Assembly: GCF_024763615.1 (NCBI RefSeq)
Contig: NC_077223.1
Location: 6,944,001 to 7,008,000 of the forward strand
From: Phlebotomus papatasi
Lineage: Eukaryota; Arthropoda; Insecta; Diptera; Psychodidae
Length of the DNA: 64,000 nucleotides
Direction of reading: 5' to 3'
Below, piece by piece: positions 32,592 through 44,410 of the stretch. The notes under the pieces were generated by a model, which worked only from the letters and a program-made list of their open reading frames with translations, was not told the origin of the DNA and ran no database searches. Within the stretch, counting starts at the first letter, position 1. Each line of letters starts with the position of its first letter. The position numbers and the translations under genes were made by a program.

Positions 32592-32734
32592 TTACACCTT
32601 CACGGAAAAATCATAAAACATGCTCATCAGGTGAAAAACATTGGGATTCTTACAAAAAAAACATTGTCCTGGTGTGATCATGCTACCGATGCTACCTCAA
32701 TTTCACGTAAAGTTAAATTGTTTCTGGGGAATTC

Positions 32735-32870
32735 GTGGTGCAATTGGTAAGAGCGTTCGGCTCTTGTGATCCCCGGTCCGACTGTCACAGTTGTTAGTTT
32801 GACCGTGGTGTCACATATAAGATTAATATTAATATTAAGAAAAGCCGGAAAGAGAAGTATGCAAAATTTT
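32735..32870 (+). mobile_element. Second tRNA-derived SINE-like head
   Basis: GTGGTGCAATTGGTAAGAGC resembles a tRNA D-arm with an internal A box, followed by GTTCGGCTCTTGTGATCCCC and a B-box-like GGTCCGACTG. The rest (GTTAGTTTGACCGTGGTGTC) has no tRNA acceptor pairing, so this is not a functional tRNA gene. The 3' boundary and target duplication were not found; the end given is a guess. Confidence 0.5.
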
Positions 32871-33873
32871 GAATGGAAAATCTCGTGTGTAAGAAAGAGT
32901 ACACTCTATAGTGGAGTAATACGATGAGTAAGATATTACGTTCGTATTAATTGCTTTCTGAATCGTATTACAGGCAATTCGAGCGATTCCCCATGCGTGC
33001 TAAATGTCATTCGGTCAGTTTTCGAGCGAAACGCGAGAGAGAGGCAAGATAAAACACTTGCTATCTTTTTTTGGTATTCTCGCAGTAGGCAGTAGGCCGT
33101 ATGCTCTACAAACGGTTGAACTTTGGCTCTTTTTGAAAAGGTCTTGAAAGGACAATGGGCTAAAGTGGTCTATGGTGCGACCACCAATGAGACCTATATC
33201 ATTGAATAGGCCTTGGTAATAGGTAACAACTTTTGTTCCGGGACCAAAGTTCTAAACCACGGGGGAAAAGTTCTAGAGCAAAAAATCTATTTTCGTAGAA
33301 GAAAAATAATATCTTACGTGAAATGTGCGCACTTATGCTGTCTTTTTTAAGGGAAAGAATAAATTGTATCATAAAATAAATAGATTAAATGATTAATTTC
33401 CCTTGTGAATATCCCTTGTGTGTCTCGAAATGAACATAAAAGCGTATGTCTTTACAATGCATATGATGCGTAAGAAGACATTGAAGCATGATGGCTCAAA
33501 GTCAGAACTTTAAACCTTATATCTCAGAGATTTATAAACTGAATTTAATCAATGGATACTCAATCGAAAGGTCTCGAAAAATCCTACAAAATGGCGGTAT
33601 AGACAAGTTAATAAGTAGACCGCAAGGGGCGTTCTAGGTTATCAAATATTTCAATTAACAAAAAATGTGTTAATTTTCGAAAATATTCAACCGATTTTAA
33701 TGATCTTCTAATATATGTCTGATACTTGTAATGTGTTATAGAGAGAGATATGGCCTCATTGTATTCATCGATTTCAGTAGTATTATTACATATTTTGACT
33801 TATTTTTCTAACTGTGATTTATTTATTTATTTTCTTTTGACATCGTAATCAGATTTTATATGGATGAATAGCT
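32871..33873. other. Gene-free stretch
   Basis: No coding frame, family match or paired termini recognised. Confidence 0.5.
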
Positions 33874-34340
33874 TTCCATAAACCTTGTGCACATGCTGAG
33901 TTTCAGCTTTCTACGTTTTCTCAGAGAGGAGTAATAGTGGAAAAAGTCCTCATTTTGTATGGGGACTGCTGGAAGAAGTGGCGGGGGAAAACATATGAAT
34001 ACACGGTTAAAGAGCCTTCCATTGCCCTTGATCCTGCAACAAGTTTCTGATTTCTACTTCTTTTCACAGAGGAGTTATAGTGTAAAAAGTCTTTATTTTG
34101 TATGAGGGCTACAAAAAAGAGTGGGGGGGGATGAGCCTATATACATGGTTAAGGAACCTTTCATAAATCTTGATCCCATACTAAGTTTCAGCTTTCTACT
34201 TCTTCTAAGAGGAAAGTTAAAATGAAAAAAGTCCACATTTTCTATGGTGGCTACTGGAAGAAGGGGTGGGGGGAGGAAGTAGTATCCATAGATAAATAGC
34301 TTAAGTCATACATTTACTCTATACCGAATTTCATGAAGAT
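33874..34340. repeat. Tandem array, about 142 bp unit, 3 to 3.5 copies
   Basis: Units start at 33874, 34018 and 34160, each with TCCATAAACCTTGATCC-like, AAGTTTCAGCTTTCTACTTC, GAGGAGTTATAGTG, AAAAAGTCC.CATTTTGTATG and CTACTGGAAGAAG followed by a G-rich run. A partial fourth begins near 34303. Units differ at many positions. Confidence 0.8.
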
Positions 34341-36253
34341 CCCTTTAGCTGATATTGTGTAATTCGATGACAAAATAGTATTTTTTCGAAGGGATAAAGG
34401 CGTTTTTACAAGGACTCCCGGCGAATATCGTCCTGGATCTCGGTAGTTCTTCATTCTACACCATTATCAATAAAATACACCTAGTCCCATCTGTGGTCGC
34501 CACATAGAGCAACTCCCATATATTTTTGCCCAATGTCCTTTCTAATACAACTGCATCAATCGAAATTTGTTATGAATCAGTAAAATATATTATATTTTTT
34601 TAAATTAGATTCATGAAATTTTTGTGATTGTATAATATTGTTGGTCACTGTTGAATCACACTGTTCTTCCGGTAGTCTGTTTGCACATCAATTTATGAGT
34701 ATACTCGTATATCTAAGAAGCACAGCTTAAATGGTTTAAGATACCAACTTTAAGTGTCCACGAGAACCACGAAAAGTTTATTTTGCTGTTTTTAACTTTT
34801 CCTCAACTTTTCCTATCCTCCTCAAAAAGTTCTGAATTTCATTGATGCAAAAACTCTCTTAATTTTGAGTTTCTCAACTAGTCTGAACAGCTTTTTTTAT
34901 CGTCAATGAGTCGATTATAAATCGGTATCAGTTCTTAACAACAATTCCTCTTACAATTGAAGTATAAAATTTCCAGAGAATTCGAGCATTTGCGTGTTCG
35001 AGCATTATGCGAATTTTCCTTGGCTATTGTTTTAATAAACGGAATGACTGTAATTTGTGAGAAATCAAGAGTTGGACTGTAATTGACTTTTCGTGTACAT
35101 TAGGGGATGTTTTTTTTCGATGGTTGTACATATCCCGCTAAAATGGATCTGAAAAGCCGGGAAATGTTTCCCCATTAAAAAATCTCGCGAGGGAATAATT
35201 TTTGTACCACCGGGAATTCTCTTGATGCAAAAAAAACGACTATATACTTTGCTGTAGAAAGCCTGAAACACCTTTAGAGAGGGTGTAAAGCTGAGCTTTT
35301 ACACCCTCAAGGGTGGAACTGAGAGTAAACCAAAAAAAAAGAAAGGGAGAGTGAAAGTGAAGAGAAATAAAAAGTGCATGACAATTGTATTTCTTCAGCA
35401 TTTTTCCTGTCCGCCTTGGCATCACATGGCAGATTTTCCTCGCCATTTAATCTGATAGCAGTTGCTTCCATGTGAAAGTGAAAAGAGGAGGTGAAAAGTC
35501 AAGAGTCACGAGTGTCCAATTAGCCGGACACGTATTTCCCTTTTCCTCAGCGGATGTCTCCATCTTCCCTCTTCCGGGACTACCTTGCCACATCACGTGA
35601 CAAAGCGAAAATCTCCCTCACTTTCTTTTTCCAAAAGGAGAAAAAAAATGTGAAAAAAGAGACCTTCCTTCCTAAACATTTGGTGATAATCCTTGTGTGA
35701 CGAGGAGGGTGGAATAGCAAAATAGTGAATCAATAGAGGGTTCCCAGGTTCCCAAAATCTCAAGATTTTCCATGTTCTGTGATTTCTCTGTTAAGAATTT
35801 AGTTACGTGAGCTAACTGTATAATCCCATAACATTTTAAAGAGAATTTATATTTTTTTCTATAATTTAAATTTATACACTAAAAATTGCATTATGTTTGT
35901 AAATATTTTTTTTTCTTAAATTAAACCAACAATATTCAGGTTCATTAAATTTTACTTATTCATAACAAAGAGAAAAGTATTCATTCATATTTCATTCCCC
36001 TTCAGTCAAATTTTGAATTATTTACTAGCCAAAATGGAATATTTTACAGGAAATTTCCAATTTTCTCAACTGAAATGATTTTTTTTTCACTGGAAAAAAA
36101 TTTGTTGTTTTTTTTATTTAAAAATAATATTATTGTTAACGAGATTTTTCACCTGACAGCAAAATAGGGCCCGGCGGACGAATTCTCTTCCTTGTTCACA
36201 GAAAATTGATATTTCCCACCGTTCGCTCCAAACAAGGCCTTTTATTGGCGGTA
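34341..36253. other. Gene-free stretch
   Basis: No gene recognised. A small hairpin AGGGTGTAAAGCT / AGCTTTTACACCCT lies at 35279-35307. The segment 35270-35720 has more even composition, matches no family here and could be host sequence. Confidence 0.5.
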
Positions 36254-36867
36254 GGGGAGACTGGGGCAGAATTAGTGACGAGTAGAGACGGTATTGATGG
36301 AATTCCTCTCAATTTTGTCCGCATGCTACTGCCAATCATGGGGTCTAAATGGGGGGGGGGGCTAATGCAACACATAGCCAAAATTAAAAATAATTCAAGA
36401 ACATTGATATATAGTTCACCTTATGAACACTTTCGCATAAGGTAGTTTTACTGTTTCAAAATGTTTTTTTTTGTTTTGTTTGATCTATGAACTTTCCAAA
36501 AACCTCAAAATTTTGACTTAAAATTGATGAAATTCTAAAAGAAATATGTAAAAAATAATTTTTAAAATTTTCAAAATGGAATTTTCTAACAAGAAGTTAA
36601 AATGTCGTTTAAGGCAGCATCTAAACGGGGGGATTTTATTTCGAAATCGTCATTTTTTCACAAAAGTCCCCCACTGAGCTTTAGAACGGGGCATTTTTGC
36701 CTATCTTTTGGCGCTTAAAATCTCCCTCTTCGAAAGCTCCATTTGTTTATGTTCAAATATTTTGACATTTTAAGCGATTTAAAATAATTTTTTTTGTTTT
36801 TCAAGAGCTGTTTTTCTCGTGATCTATTTTCAAATTATCAAAAGTCGAAAAGCAAGTGAAATAGGGA

Positions 36868-37121
36868 CACTAAGAAAAGAAAAGGAGGCTGCGATTAACT
36901 TTTTTCGTCATAACTTTAACACTTTTTGGGTGTAAAAATATATCAACATTTTTTAATGTTGATTTTACACCTTTTAAGGGTAAAATCAGCATGAAAGAAG
37001 GGTAACTTTAACCCCTAATACATCTAAAAAGGTAATATTTACACCGCTTTCGGATCAATAATGCAGGGTAAAATTAACATTACCAAAATATTATTTTGAC
37101 TTTTTCGGATTTCTCTCAGTG
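36868..37121 (-). mobile_element. Family D MITE, copy 3, inside C
   Basis: CACTAAGAAAAGAAAAGGAG ... TTTCGGATTTCTCTCAGTG. Same orientation as copy 2. GA stands on both sides, too short to call a duplication. Confidence 0.8.
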
Positions 37122-38170
37122 GACACGGTATCGATCTCTCTTCTGAATGTATCGTTTAATCTTCTTAATATGGTCGAATTGTTAAATAGACATCATTAAA
37201 TATAAATAAAGAAATAGTTAAATAGAATAAAGCTTATAAAAATTAAAATTTACAATATTTTCTTAATTTAGCAAAAATATTGGCATAAAATCCTGCGATA
37301 AGACGGTTTTGATATAGAGAATGGGTGCCCCATCTCCTCTTCCTTATGAAGTGTTCGTCACCAGGCATAAATATTAACTTTAACACTCTTTAACAAATTT
37401 TTTGATTGTAAAACACTGTGTAATTGACGTTTGAAACGTTTCGAAATAAAATAGAAAGTCTTCCAGACTGTCTTGTTTAGTTAGAGCACACTTGGAGAAT
37501 TTATAACAGAGTGTGGAGAAAATTTATCTCATGCATGAACCACTAGGGGAGATTTCCCGAGACTCGCCGGTGCATAGCACAGTGGGGTGCATTTCGAAAT
37601 TCCCCCGTATAGAAGACGCCTAAAAGGTGGTTTTTAAGCATTTTCCATTCTATTTTTGATAAATTTCCCGGCATTTTCTTCAAGGAAACGTCTTCTTGGT
37701 AGCTTTTGCAAGCTTTCAGCTCACGAAATCCGCTGAAAGATTGAATTTAAATAAAATATTTCAATTTCAACAAATCAAAATATCATTTCTTTTTTATAAT
37801 TGCGCCCAAGAAAATTTTGGAAATATTTATTTAAAATGTTTTGAAGAATTAAATTTGAGATCATAAAAAATGCAGAAATGGATTTAGTGCATTTTAAACG
37901 AAAAGCTTTCCAAAACTTTTCTGAGAGAATTTCAAAAAAAAACTAAAGCTGGCTAATATTTGCTTTTGCTAAACTATTTGAAGACTGTTTATACGCTATC
38001 TGAACCATCTAAAATCATCAAAATCGGATTAAAATAAGATTTATGTCGATAAAGAGTCTCATAGATTTTTTGGTCTAAGAATATCGTTTTGAAACATGGT
38101 TTTCGAAAGCTTCAAATGCAAGTTTCTCCAATAAAAAGCTCTTCTGATTCGTGAAAACGTTTTTGTACCT

Positions 38171-38581
38171 GATTATAAAAATTCCGGTGATCACCAGTGA
38201 GAATTTCTTCACCTCAAGACTAAAAACACCTTTTTAATCTTGCCCAGAGCTTTCGGTCCGGATATGGACCTTCTTCAGTGGTCGACTAAGACTATGTTTT
38301 TGTGATTTCTTGAGGATTCGTTCACTTTGTGGGAATTAAGGGTAAACATCACAGCAGGAAAAATCAGTTTGGAAGGTTTGTATGGGATAAATATTTACAA
38401 TTTTCTAATTTTTTTAAAATTTTTCTTTCTGTAAAGACTCTTTCAGTGACGTGTTTGACGTGAAGAAGGTCCATATCCGGACCGAAAGCTCTGGGCTAGA
38501 TTAAAAAGGTGTTTTTAGTCTTGAGGTGAAGAAATTCTCACTGGTGATCACCGGAATTTTTATAATCAACTCATCACACCA
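38171..38581. mobile_element. Foldback family G, copy 3, complete with 12 bp target duplication
   Basis: The best-preserved copy. Arms of about 107 bp (38171-38278 and 38461-38567) pair almost perfectly: GATTATAAAAATTCCGGTGA, TCACCAGTGAGAATTTCTTC, CCCAGAGCTTTCGGTCCGGA, TATGGACCTTCTTCAGTG. The loop is 180 bp. A 14-base tail AACTCATCACACCA follows the right arm. GTTTTTGTACCT stands on both sides (38159-38170 and 38582-38593). No coding. Confidence 0.85.
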
Positions 38582-38841
38582 GTTTTTGTACCTCTTCGTC
38601 CTAATCCGTCAAAATCGGCGCAAAAGTAGAATAAAAAATAGAGAGGTTCCGTGAAAATCAATTCCTATAAGTAGATTTCGTTTTCCTAAAGGTCCTTGTA
38701 AAGGATTTTATTAATTTATAAATAAGTTCAAATTCGTAAAAATTAGACTTATTTTTGTAAACTGTGTAATCACAGTAATTAATTCTCTGTCCATAAAAAA
38801 ATAAAATTTTATTTCCTGACTAATTCTGCCCCAGTCTCTCT

Positions 38842-39475
38842 TATAGTTTTGTTGGCCGCCATGTGAGGAATTAACTGTAAGGAAACATTGTCTGACACTG
38901 TCAGTTAGTTAGTAACATGGCCGGGATGAGTTTGAATGAGGGCATAGATCTGAATCTGAATACAAGATAAAAGAACTGCTACATTATGATTACGATTATG
39001 CGCCCTATAGCATTGCATGGGAGTGCTATCCCTCTGACAGTTTGAGAAAATAACCAAACTGTCCCGTCCTTGAAAAAATAGGCCACGCCCCTCAAAAAAT
39101 TAATTATTCTACATAGTGTCTCGAATGAACTCCACTGCTTTTCCTCGAAATCATTTAAATATCATTAGTGTAATAAGGGGAAAGCTTTCAGACTTCGGAC
39201 ATGTCACATTTTTCTCCGTTCCCCTAGAATCTGACCTATTAACATATTATTTTAATAGCTAGTCTTAAGTCGAACATTTCCTGAAAGAATTAGGTCAGAT
39301 TCATTTAATTCTTCCCCTAAGTTTTTAGTAAATGTTCATTTGAGGATAGATTTATCGTATTGGTAGTTTGACAATGTTCCACGGAGCTAGTACAATTTGC
39401 AATTACGACTATTGTCGATAAATTATTAAAGTATCTACACGATAAATTGTCAATTAGAATAAAAAAATGTAGTTA
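38842..39475. other. Gene-free stretch
   Basis: Includes an inverted pair AGAATCTGACCTATT / AATTAGGTCAGATTC around 39229-39302 that may mark another small degraded element. Confidence 0.45.
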
Positions 39476-39534
39476 GGGAAAGTTGGGGCTACTTTGAGCT
39501 GTGAAGCTACATTGTTATACGATTTTTCGTATGC

Positions 39535-40688
39535 ACAACAAATTTGTTCACAATCGGCAACAAATTTGTTGCAAATTCTGCTGACCTCCAAATGACATTA
39601 GCGATCGTAGCGGCAATTAGTCAAAGTCAATATTTTTCTTCAATCAAGTGACAGTAGTGACAGAATGTGAACAATTTTCTAAATGGCTGATTCAGGTATC
39701 AGCCCAACATTTAATTGCAAAAAAAGAGGAAAATGAGGAAAATATGCTCTTTGCAAAGGAACAAATACATTTTTCATAAATAATGAATAATTTTATATAG
39801 GGTAAGTGTGCCAAATTTCGGCATAGTTGCATGCAAGTGCCAAAGTCTCAAGTTTGAAATGTAATATCTTTAATAGAAATAGATTCTTTTGTTCCTTCTA
39901 CTTAGGAGTGTTGCTTAGAACCTTGTAGACAGTTTATCATCTTTATTTACTCTAAAATCATTCTTAATACATTTTAAAATGAATAAAAATGTAGACATAG
40001 CTTTGGTGCCCTATTTTTCCTCCCTATATTTCGGCCACCTTCATTCTCATAGTTCCTTGCCCTTCGGAAATTCTTCAAATGTCTTTTTCACGTCATCTTG
40101 TTTGTCGAAGCTACATTTTTTGATATTCTTTTGCATTGTATAATCTCTAGAATATGTAAAAACTAAAAATTCATGGAAATTCGAGGAACAAAAAAGGTGG
40201 CCGAAATTGCAAGCTGGCCGGAATTTGGCACACTTACCCTACCTCGACTGAATTTTACTTGGAATAATTTTTTTTCCTCGTGAAAAATGTGATGCAATTC
40301 ACCACAAAATGTTAAATTTTCGGTCGGGAGTATGTTTAATTTTACAATTCGATCATTCTCTATAGACAGCATATCGTCACATAATTCATACATATAACAT
40401 ATATCCTGAAAATCGTGATTATAATTTCCGGCAAGGCGATAATAATTTCAGTGAAAAAATTTCAAGTCCATTTTGAGAGAAAAAGAAAACATATGAAAGA
40501 GAGTAACTTGCTAAATGGTTTCCATCACCATCCGTTGGCGGTGTTTAGTTCCGCCATCGTCCGCCACAAGCGCTGAAAACTGTTTGTTGCGGTTTCTAAA
40601 AAAGTTGTGTTGCTAAATTTAGCAACGAAAGTGTTAGTCATACCCTTGCAACAAAAGTGTTGCGGAATTTAGCAACATTTTTTTCTGA
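39535..40688. mobile_element. Element JJ nested in K copy 4
   Basis: Ends rich in GTTGC words: AACAAATTTGTTCACAATCG, GCAACAAATTTGTTGC on the left; GTTGCTAAATTTAGCAAC, GTGTTGCGGAATTTAGCAAC on the right. The boundaries come from where K sequence stops and resumes. It contains E copy 2 and a short block shared with W (GCGATCGTAGCGGCAATTAG). Confidence 0.5.
39800..40239 (-). mobile_element. Family E element, copy 2
   Basis: GGGTAAGTGTGCCAAATTTC ... GGAATTTGGCACACTTACCC, TA at 39798-39799 and 40240-40241. Uninterrupted, so it supplies the empty site for the SINE in copy 1. On the minus strand the short frame DDVKKTFEEFPKGKEL-stop recurs. Confidence 0.9.
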
Positions 40689-40834
40689 GTTCAAATGGAA
40701 ACTGGGTTTCAAAATTATGTAATTTGGATAGATAAATTAATTGTGGATCTAAATAAAATAATTTTAATAACGAACTTCATTTCGAATATAACAATCTAGT
40801 AGCCCCACAACTCAAAGCAGCTCCACCTCCCCCC

Positions 40835-42561
40835 TACAATAATTCACGATATCCCATCTACGCTAAAAATCCTTTAGATAGAGACTTGGGATCTTCGGGG
40901 GACCCCCACATAAGTCTACCTAAGGACCATTAAGATGCACCTTATATTCACTACCTTTCCCTCTTCTAAGTTATAATAAATAATGTTTAGTTTAGACTCT
41001 CTGCAATTTGTTTTGTCTTTTAAAAATCAAGATTTGAATTTTCAATCCTTTTTGCAATTTTCAACCTTCCTTTAGAGCTGGGAAAATAAATGTTTTAAAA
41101 ATTTCTTCCACTTGCAACCTGTATGAGAAATACATCAAAGGATCTCGAAAAAAGAACCTGGAGAGTTTCAATATCTCTTCAAAGGTTTATCAGTGACCGC
41201 AAAGAATTGTGAGAGAATTTGTTGAACAATCTTTTCGCAAGCCACTACAGAAATTTAAACCTTCTGGGTTTTTTCTGTATTATATTCCATCTGCACCGAG
41301 AGTTTGCCAATTGGCATGGTACTATTCACTTCAACTGGAGAGGCATTCTTTGGTCCGACCACGAGCTCAATTTAGCAAATAGAACGAAATGATTATAATG
41401 ATGGCCTGTGAGTCACAATCCGGAGGTAAAACACAATACACATAGAATGAGGATTGAGGCCAGATATGGTGAGCTTGTTAGAATCCATGGGCGAAATTGT
41501 TCTGTGTCCTGCAGGGATTCATGGTTCTCCACATGTTCGGAATACATAAAGAGATGATATCTTCCTTCGCACTCTTGGTACCTAGGTCCACCCACTCCAG
41601 TGCAAATTGTACAGTAGTATGTATATATTCAGATGGATTTTCATGTAGCAGATATCCATTTTCCATTTCCTAATTTCTCACATATAGAAATCACTCTCAT
41701 CGTCAAGTCAGGTGTTTCTCCAGGTGGGTATGCCGATGAGATACATAAAAAGTCAGGTGTATATACAACGCGAAAATCAGACAAGATTATTTTTGACTTG
41801 TACAACATTCCTGGATTACTTCTTTGCTGAGGAAAAACACGTAACATTTGCCACAGAAAACGAGAGAAAATGACATGAAACTGGAGAACAAATATATCTT
41901 TGACTATGATGGAACTAACAAGGGTCACGTACGATTGATACCAGATTAAAGATAAACATGAAAGAAAGTCGATAGAGCAGAAATCTCTTTGATGCCCCAA
42001 ATGCCAAATGCAATTTATATAGAATCACGAAATGCAGAAAATTCAAGTTTCACCTCCGAATCAAATGCGGTACACATATAGTACACTGATAGAATTTAAA
42101 GATAGCTTGTTGAATGTCCTCTAAAATTATTGAACATAAATGTTGAAAGTACAGAGAAATTAAAGATAAACGTGGACGTGGACATTTAGAAATGCTGTGA
42201 GTCTGGGAAAATGTAACATAGTGGTTTCTTTCTGTGATAAAGGCTCTATATCGTCTGTTGTATGTGACATTTTTTGCTTTCTCTTTTACCTTTAAAATTA
42301 ATTTTATTTTTGAGTTTTTTTTGCACATTTTATTGTACACTTTTATTTCTGTGCATGATTTACTACTTAATCACGGCCATAAAAGTGTGTAATATAGCGA
42401 ATAAAGGAATTGATTAGGGTTAGTGAACAGCTCACTTCAGTTGGTACAAAAGCATAATCCAAGTGTTTTTCGATATCAATTAATTTCAACAATAAATTGA
42501 AAAGTTCAAAATAATCAAACTAAAGTAAATAAAACCAGATTCAGTACACAGAAAAAAGTAC
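40835..42561. other. Gene-free stretch
   Basis: No repeat family match and no recognised gene. The part 41280-42000 has more balanced composition and several frames of 60-119 codons on the minus strand, none resembling a protein I know. Confidence 0.5.
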
Positions 42562-42563
42562 TA

Positions 42564-42791
42564 GGGTTGGAGGAACGTCTGTTCGACAGGGAACCCCTAT
42601 TGACACTTTTGTTTAATGTTGAAAATTATTTAATGTATCTAGTAAAATATAAGTAATATAACGTTTTTTCTGTAATATACCTTTTACTATAAACAGAGAT
42701 GTTAAAATTTCATATCCCAAATGATACACAGTAGGGGGTCAATAGGTGCTGACACGAGTTCTTAAAGTGTCAATAGACGTTCCTTTCACCC
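42564..42791. mobile_element. Element II, TA-flanked MITE
   Basis: Left GGGTTGGAGGAACGTCTG, then CCCTATTGACACTTTT; right AAAGTGTCAATAGACGTTCC, TTTCACCC; TA at 42562-42563 and 42792-42793. The left arm has about 15 extra bases. 228 bp, TA|GGG group. Confidence 0.75.
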
Positions 42792-42972
42792 TATTTAGTA
42801 AAAAAGTTTGTCATTGTTTGTAAATGCTCGTAAATCGTTTAATCCACAAACAAGTTCGTAAAAATTTGTAGTTTTTCACAAACATTTTTCATAACATGAT
42901 TACCAGACGAGATGTTTTGTTCTCTTACAAACATTTGATCGTAACTTTTTGTATTTGTTTGTCTGACAAATA

Positions 42973-44032
42973 GGGGAAAGGCTCATAATTTTGTCCAGTT
43001 TCTTATTTTGGACACTTTGAAGATAAAATTGGACACTAAAATTAAATTGATTAAAATAATGGATTTTTATTCCAATATTTGATAAATAATGAATTCTATC
43101 TAAATATTTGTTCTTTTTGGAAGATTTTAACACTAAATACGTTAAAGTTTGAATATGATTTGAGTTGAAATTGCTTTGTTGAAAATTCAGTGTGAGCAAT
43201 TGCTTACGAGAAATATGACAGAATTTCATGTTTACTTCAGTCTTATTTAGCTGTGGCGAAGTACTAACAATGTTTCTTCACTTTTTTGAGTGATATTATT
43301 AAATATTCATTGATTATTTTGTTGATTTACGTTATTTGTACATTTGACCTGAAATGAGATTTGCCTTGTGAAATAGATTTTTCGTGGGAAAAATGGGAGA
43401 TTTTTTAAGACATTTACCAGTTGAGGTGATACTCCTTAGTTTGGACAGGTGTTTTTCTCACGAAATTTCGTGAAGTTTTAGCTTTTGTGGTGATTAGGTT
43501 GGACAAATGCCTGGAGAAACAAAGGAGCATCATCTCTACGAAAGAGATGTAGCGATAAATGCCCTGAAAGGCTCCCGGAAAGGCCAGGGAATGAGCGAAT
43601 CCGCACGTACTTGGAGTACCGAAGTCAACCCACTTTAATGAATGATATGGAAAGTTTCCGGGCTTCTTGTGACATTCTACGTTTTCCTTACATGATCAGG
43701 AAGAGGACTTGGTAAGATTGGTTCATGAAATGAAGAACAATGGGCATCCTGTTCAGGCGGATTATCTGTCCAAATTTACAGCCATGTTGTCCAAATTAAT
43801 AACCAAGTTGTCCATAATAAGAGCCAAATTAACCCCTACTTATCAATTTATTTTTAAACGTATTAAAACTAATTTTAAGTAAAAATAAGATGATAAATAG
43901 CTTGCCAAGTTTCTAAACAACCCTTCTGAAAAGAGAGTAACAAAAAAGTCAATTAGTATCGAAAATATCGTACTTAAAACTTGGAACATCGATGTTTATA
44001 AGCAGACTGGACAAAATTATGAGCCCTTACCC
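42973..44032. mobile_element. Family A element, copy 2
   Basis: GGGGAAAGGCTCATAATTTT ... AAAATTATGAGCCCTTACCC, TA at 42971-42972 and 44033-44034. 1060 bp, uninterrupted; shows the empty site for the B insertion in copy 1. Confidence 0.9.
43507..43638 (+). pseudogene. Pogo-like psq helix-turn-helix remnant (A copy 2)
   Basis: ATG at 43507 opens 43 codons beginning MPGETKEHHLYERDVAINAL, with KGSRKGQGMSESAR following, then TWSTEV and a TAA. The expected continuation Y-GVPKST appears one frame over at about 43613, so a one-base loss separates the halves of a pipsqueak-type domain. After that, similarity ends. Copies 1 and 3 carry the identical break. Confidence 0.6.
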
Positions 44033-44132
44033 TAATTACAATTTTTTTCTGTATTTACGAAGATTTACGAACAAATGTTTGTTAAAGAACAAAATATATT
44101 CGTCTACACAGAAAAAAAAATATTCCGTTAAA

Positions 44133-44410
44133 TTGTTCGTAAATGTCTGTGAATTCCTATTGGGGATTTACGAAATTTTCGTAAATCGTTTAAGTAACTA
44201 AAAAGTTCGTAAAAATTTGTACTTTTTCACAAACATTGTTCCTAACATCAACTTGACGAACATATATTATTCTTTTACAAACATTTGTTCGTACATTTTT
44301 GTTTATTTGGAAAACATTTACGAACAAATTACAAAATTTTACAAATATTTCTTTTGTGTGTTTTCTAATATCTACGAACAAATGTTTGTTAAATAACAAA
44401 ATACGCTTAT
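44133..44410. mobile_element. Family CC element, copy 2
   Basis: An uninterrupted CC: GTTCGTAAATGTCTGTGAAT, CGTAAATCGTTTAAGTAACT ... TCTACGAACAAATGTTTGTT. Repeated TTCGTAAA/TTTACGAA words at both ends. Confidence 0.65.

Larger units (their letters stand above)
36254..38841. mobile_element. Family C TA-flanked element, 2.6 kb, carrying D and G inserts
   Basis: GGGGAGACTGGGGCAGAATT on the left and TAATTCTGCCCCAGTCTCTC on the right, TA at 36252-36253 and 38842-38843. The interior contains a D copy (36868-37121) and a complete foldback element (38171-38581), leaving about 1.9 kb of its own sequence without coding frames. The terminus belongs to the TA|GGG group. Confidence 0.75.
39476..40834. 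mobile_element. Family K element, copy 4, with nested JJ and E
   Basis: TA, GGGAAAGTTGGGGCTACTTT ... AAGCAGCTCCACCTCCCCCC-like end, TA. The outer K parts (39476-39534 and 40689-40834) together equal the 180 bp K copies (TTTGGATAGATAAATTAATT, GTGGATCTAAAT). About 1.15 kb lies between them. Confidence 0.75.
42806..44107. mobile_element. Family CC element, copy 1, interrupted by family A
   Basis: Words GTAAATCGTTTAATCCACAA, AAGTTCGTAAAAATTTGTA, TTTTTCACAAACATTT on the left and TTTACGAACAAATGTTTGTT on the right match copy 2 at 44133. A2 sits between 42973 and 44032 at a TA. CC ends are iterations of TTTACGAACAAA and its complement. Confidence 0.65.

Noticed and set aside
32735..32810. Possible tRNA gene
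   Set aside because: Only D-arm and T-arm-like boxes are present; acceptor and anticodon stems do not form.
36206..36445. 79-codon frame starting MIFPTVRSKQGLLLAVGETG
   Set aside because: It runs across the left end of C and a G10 run; not coding.
41641..42000. 119-codon frame on the minus strand
   Set aside because: No domain, signal or repeat pattern recognised; length is within chance in 64 kb.
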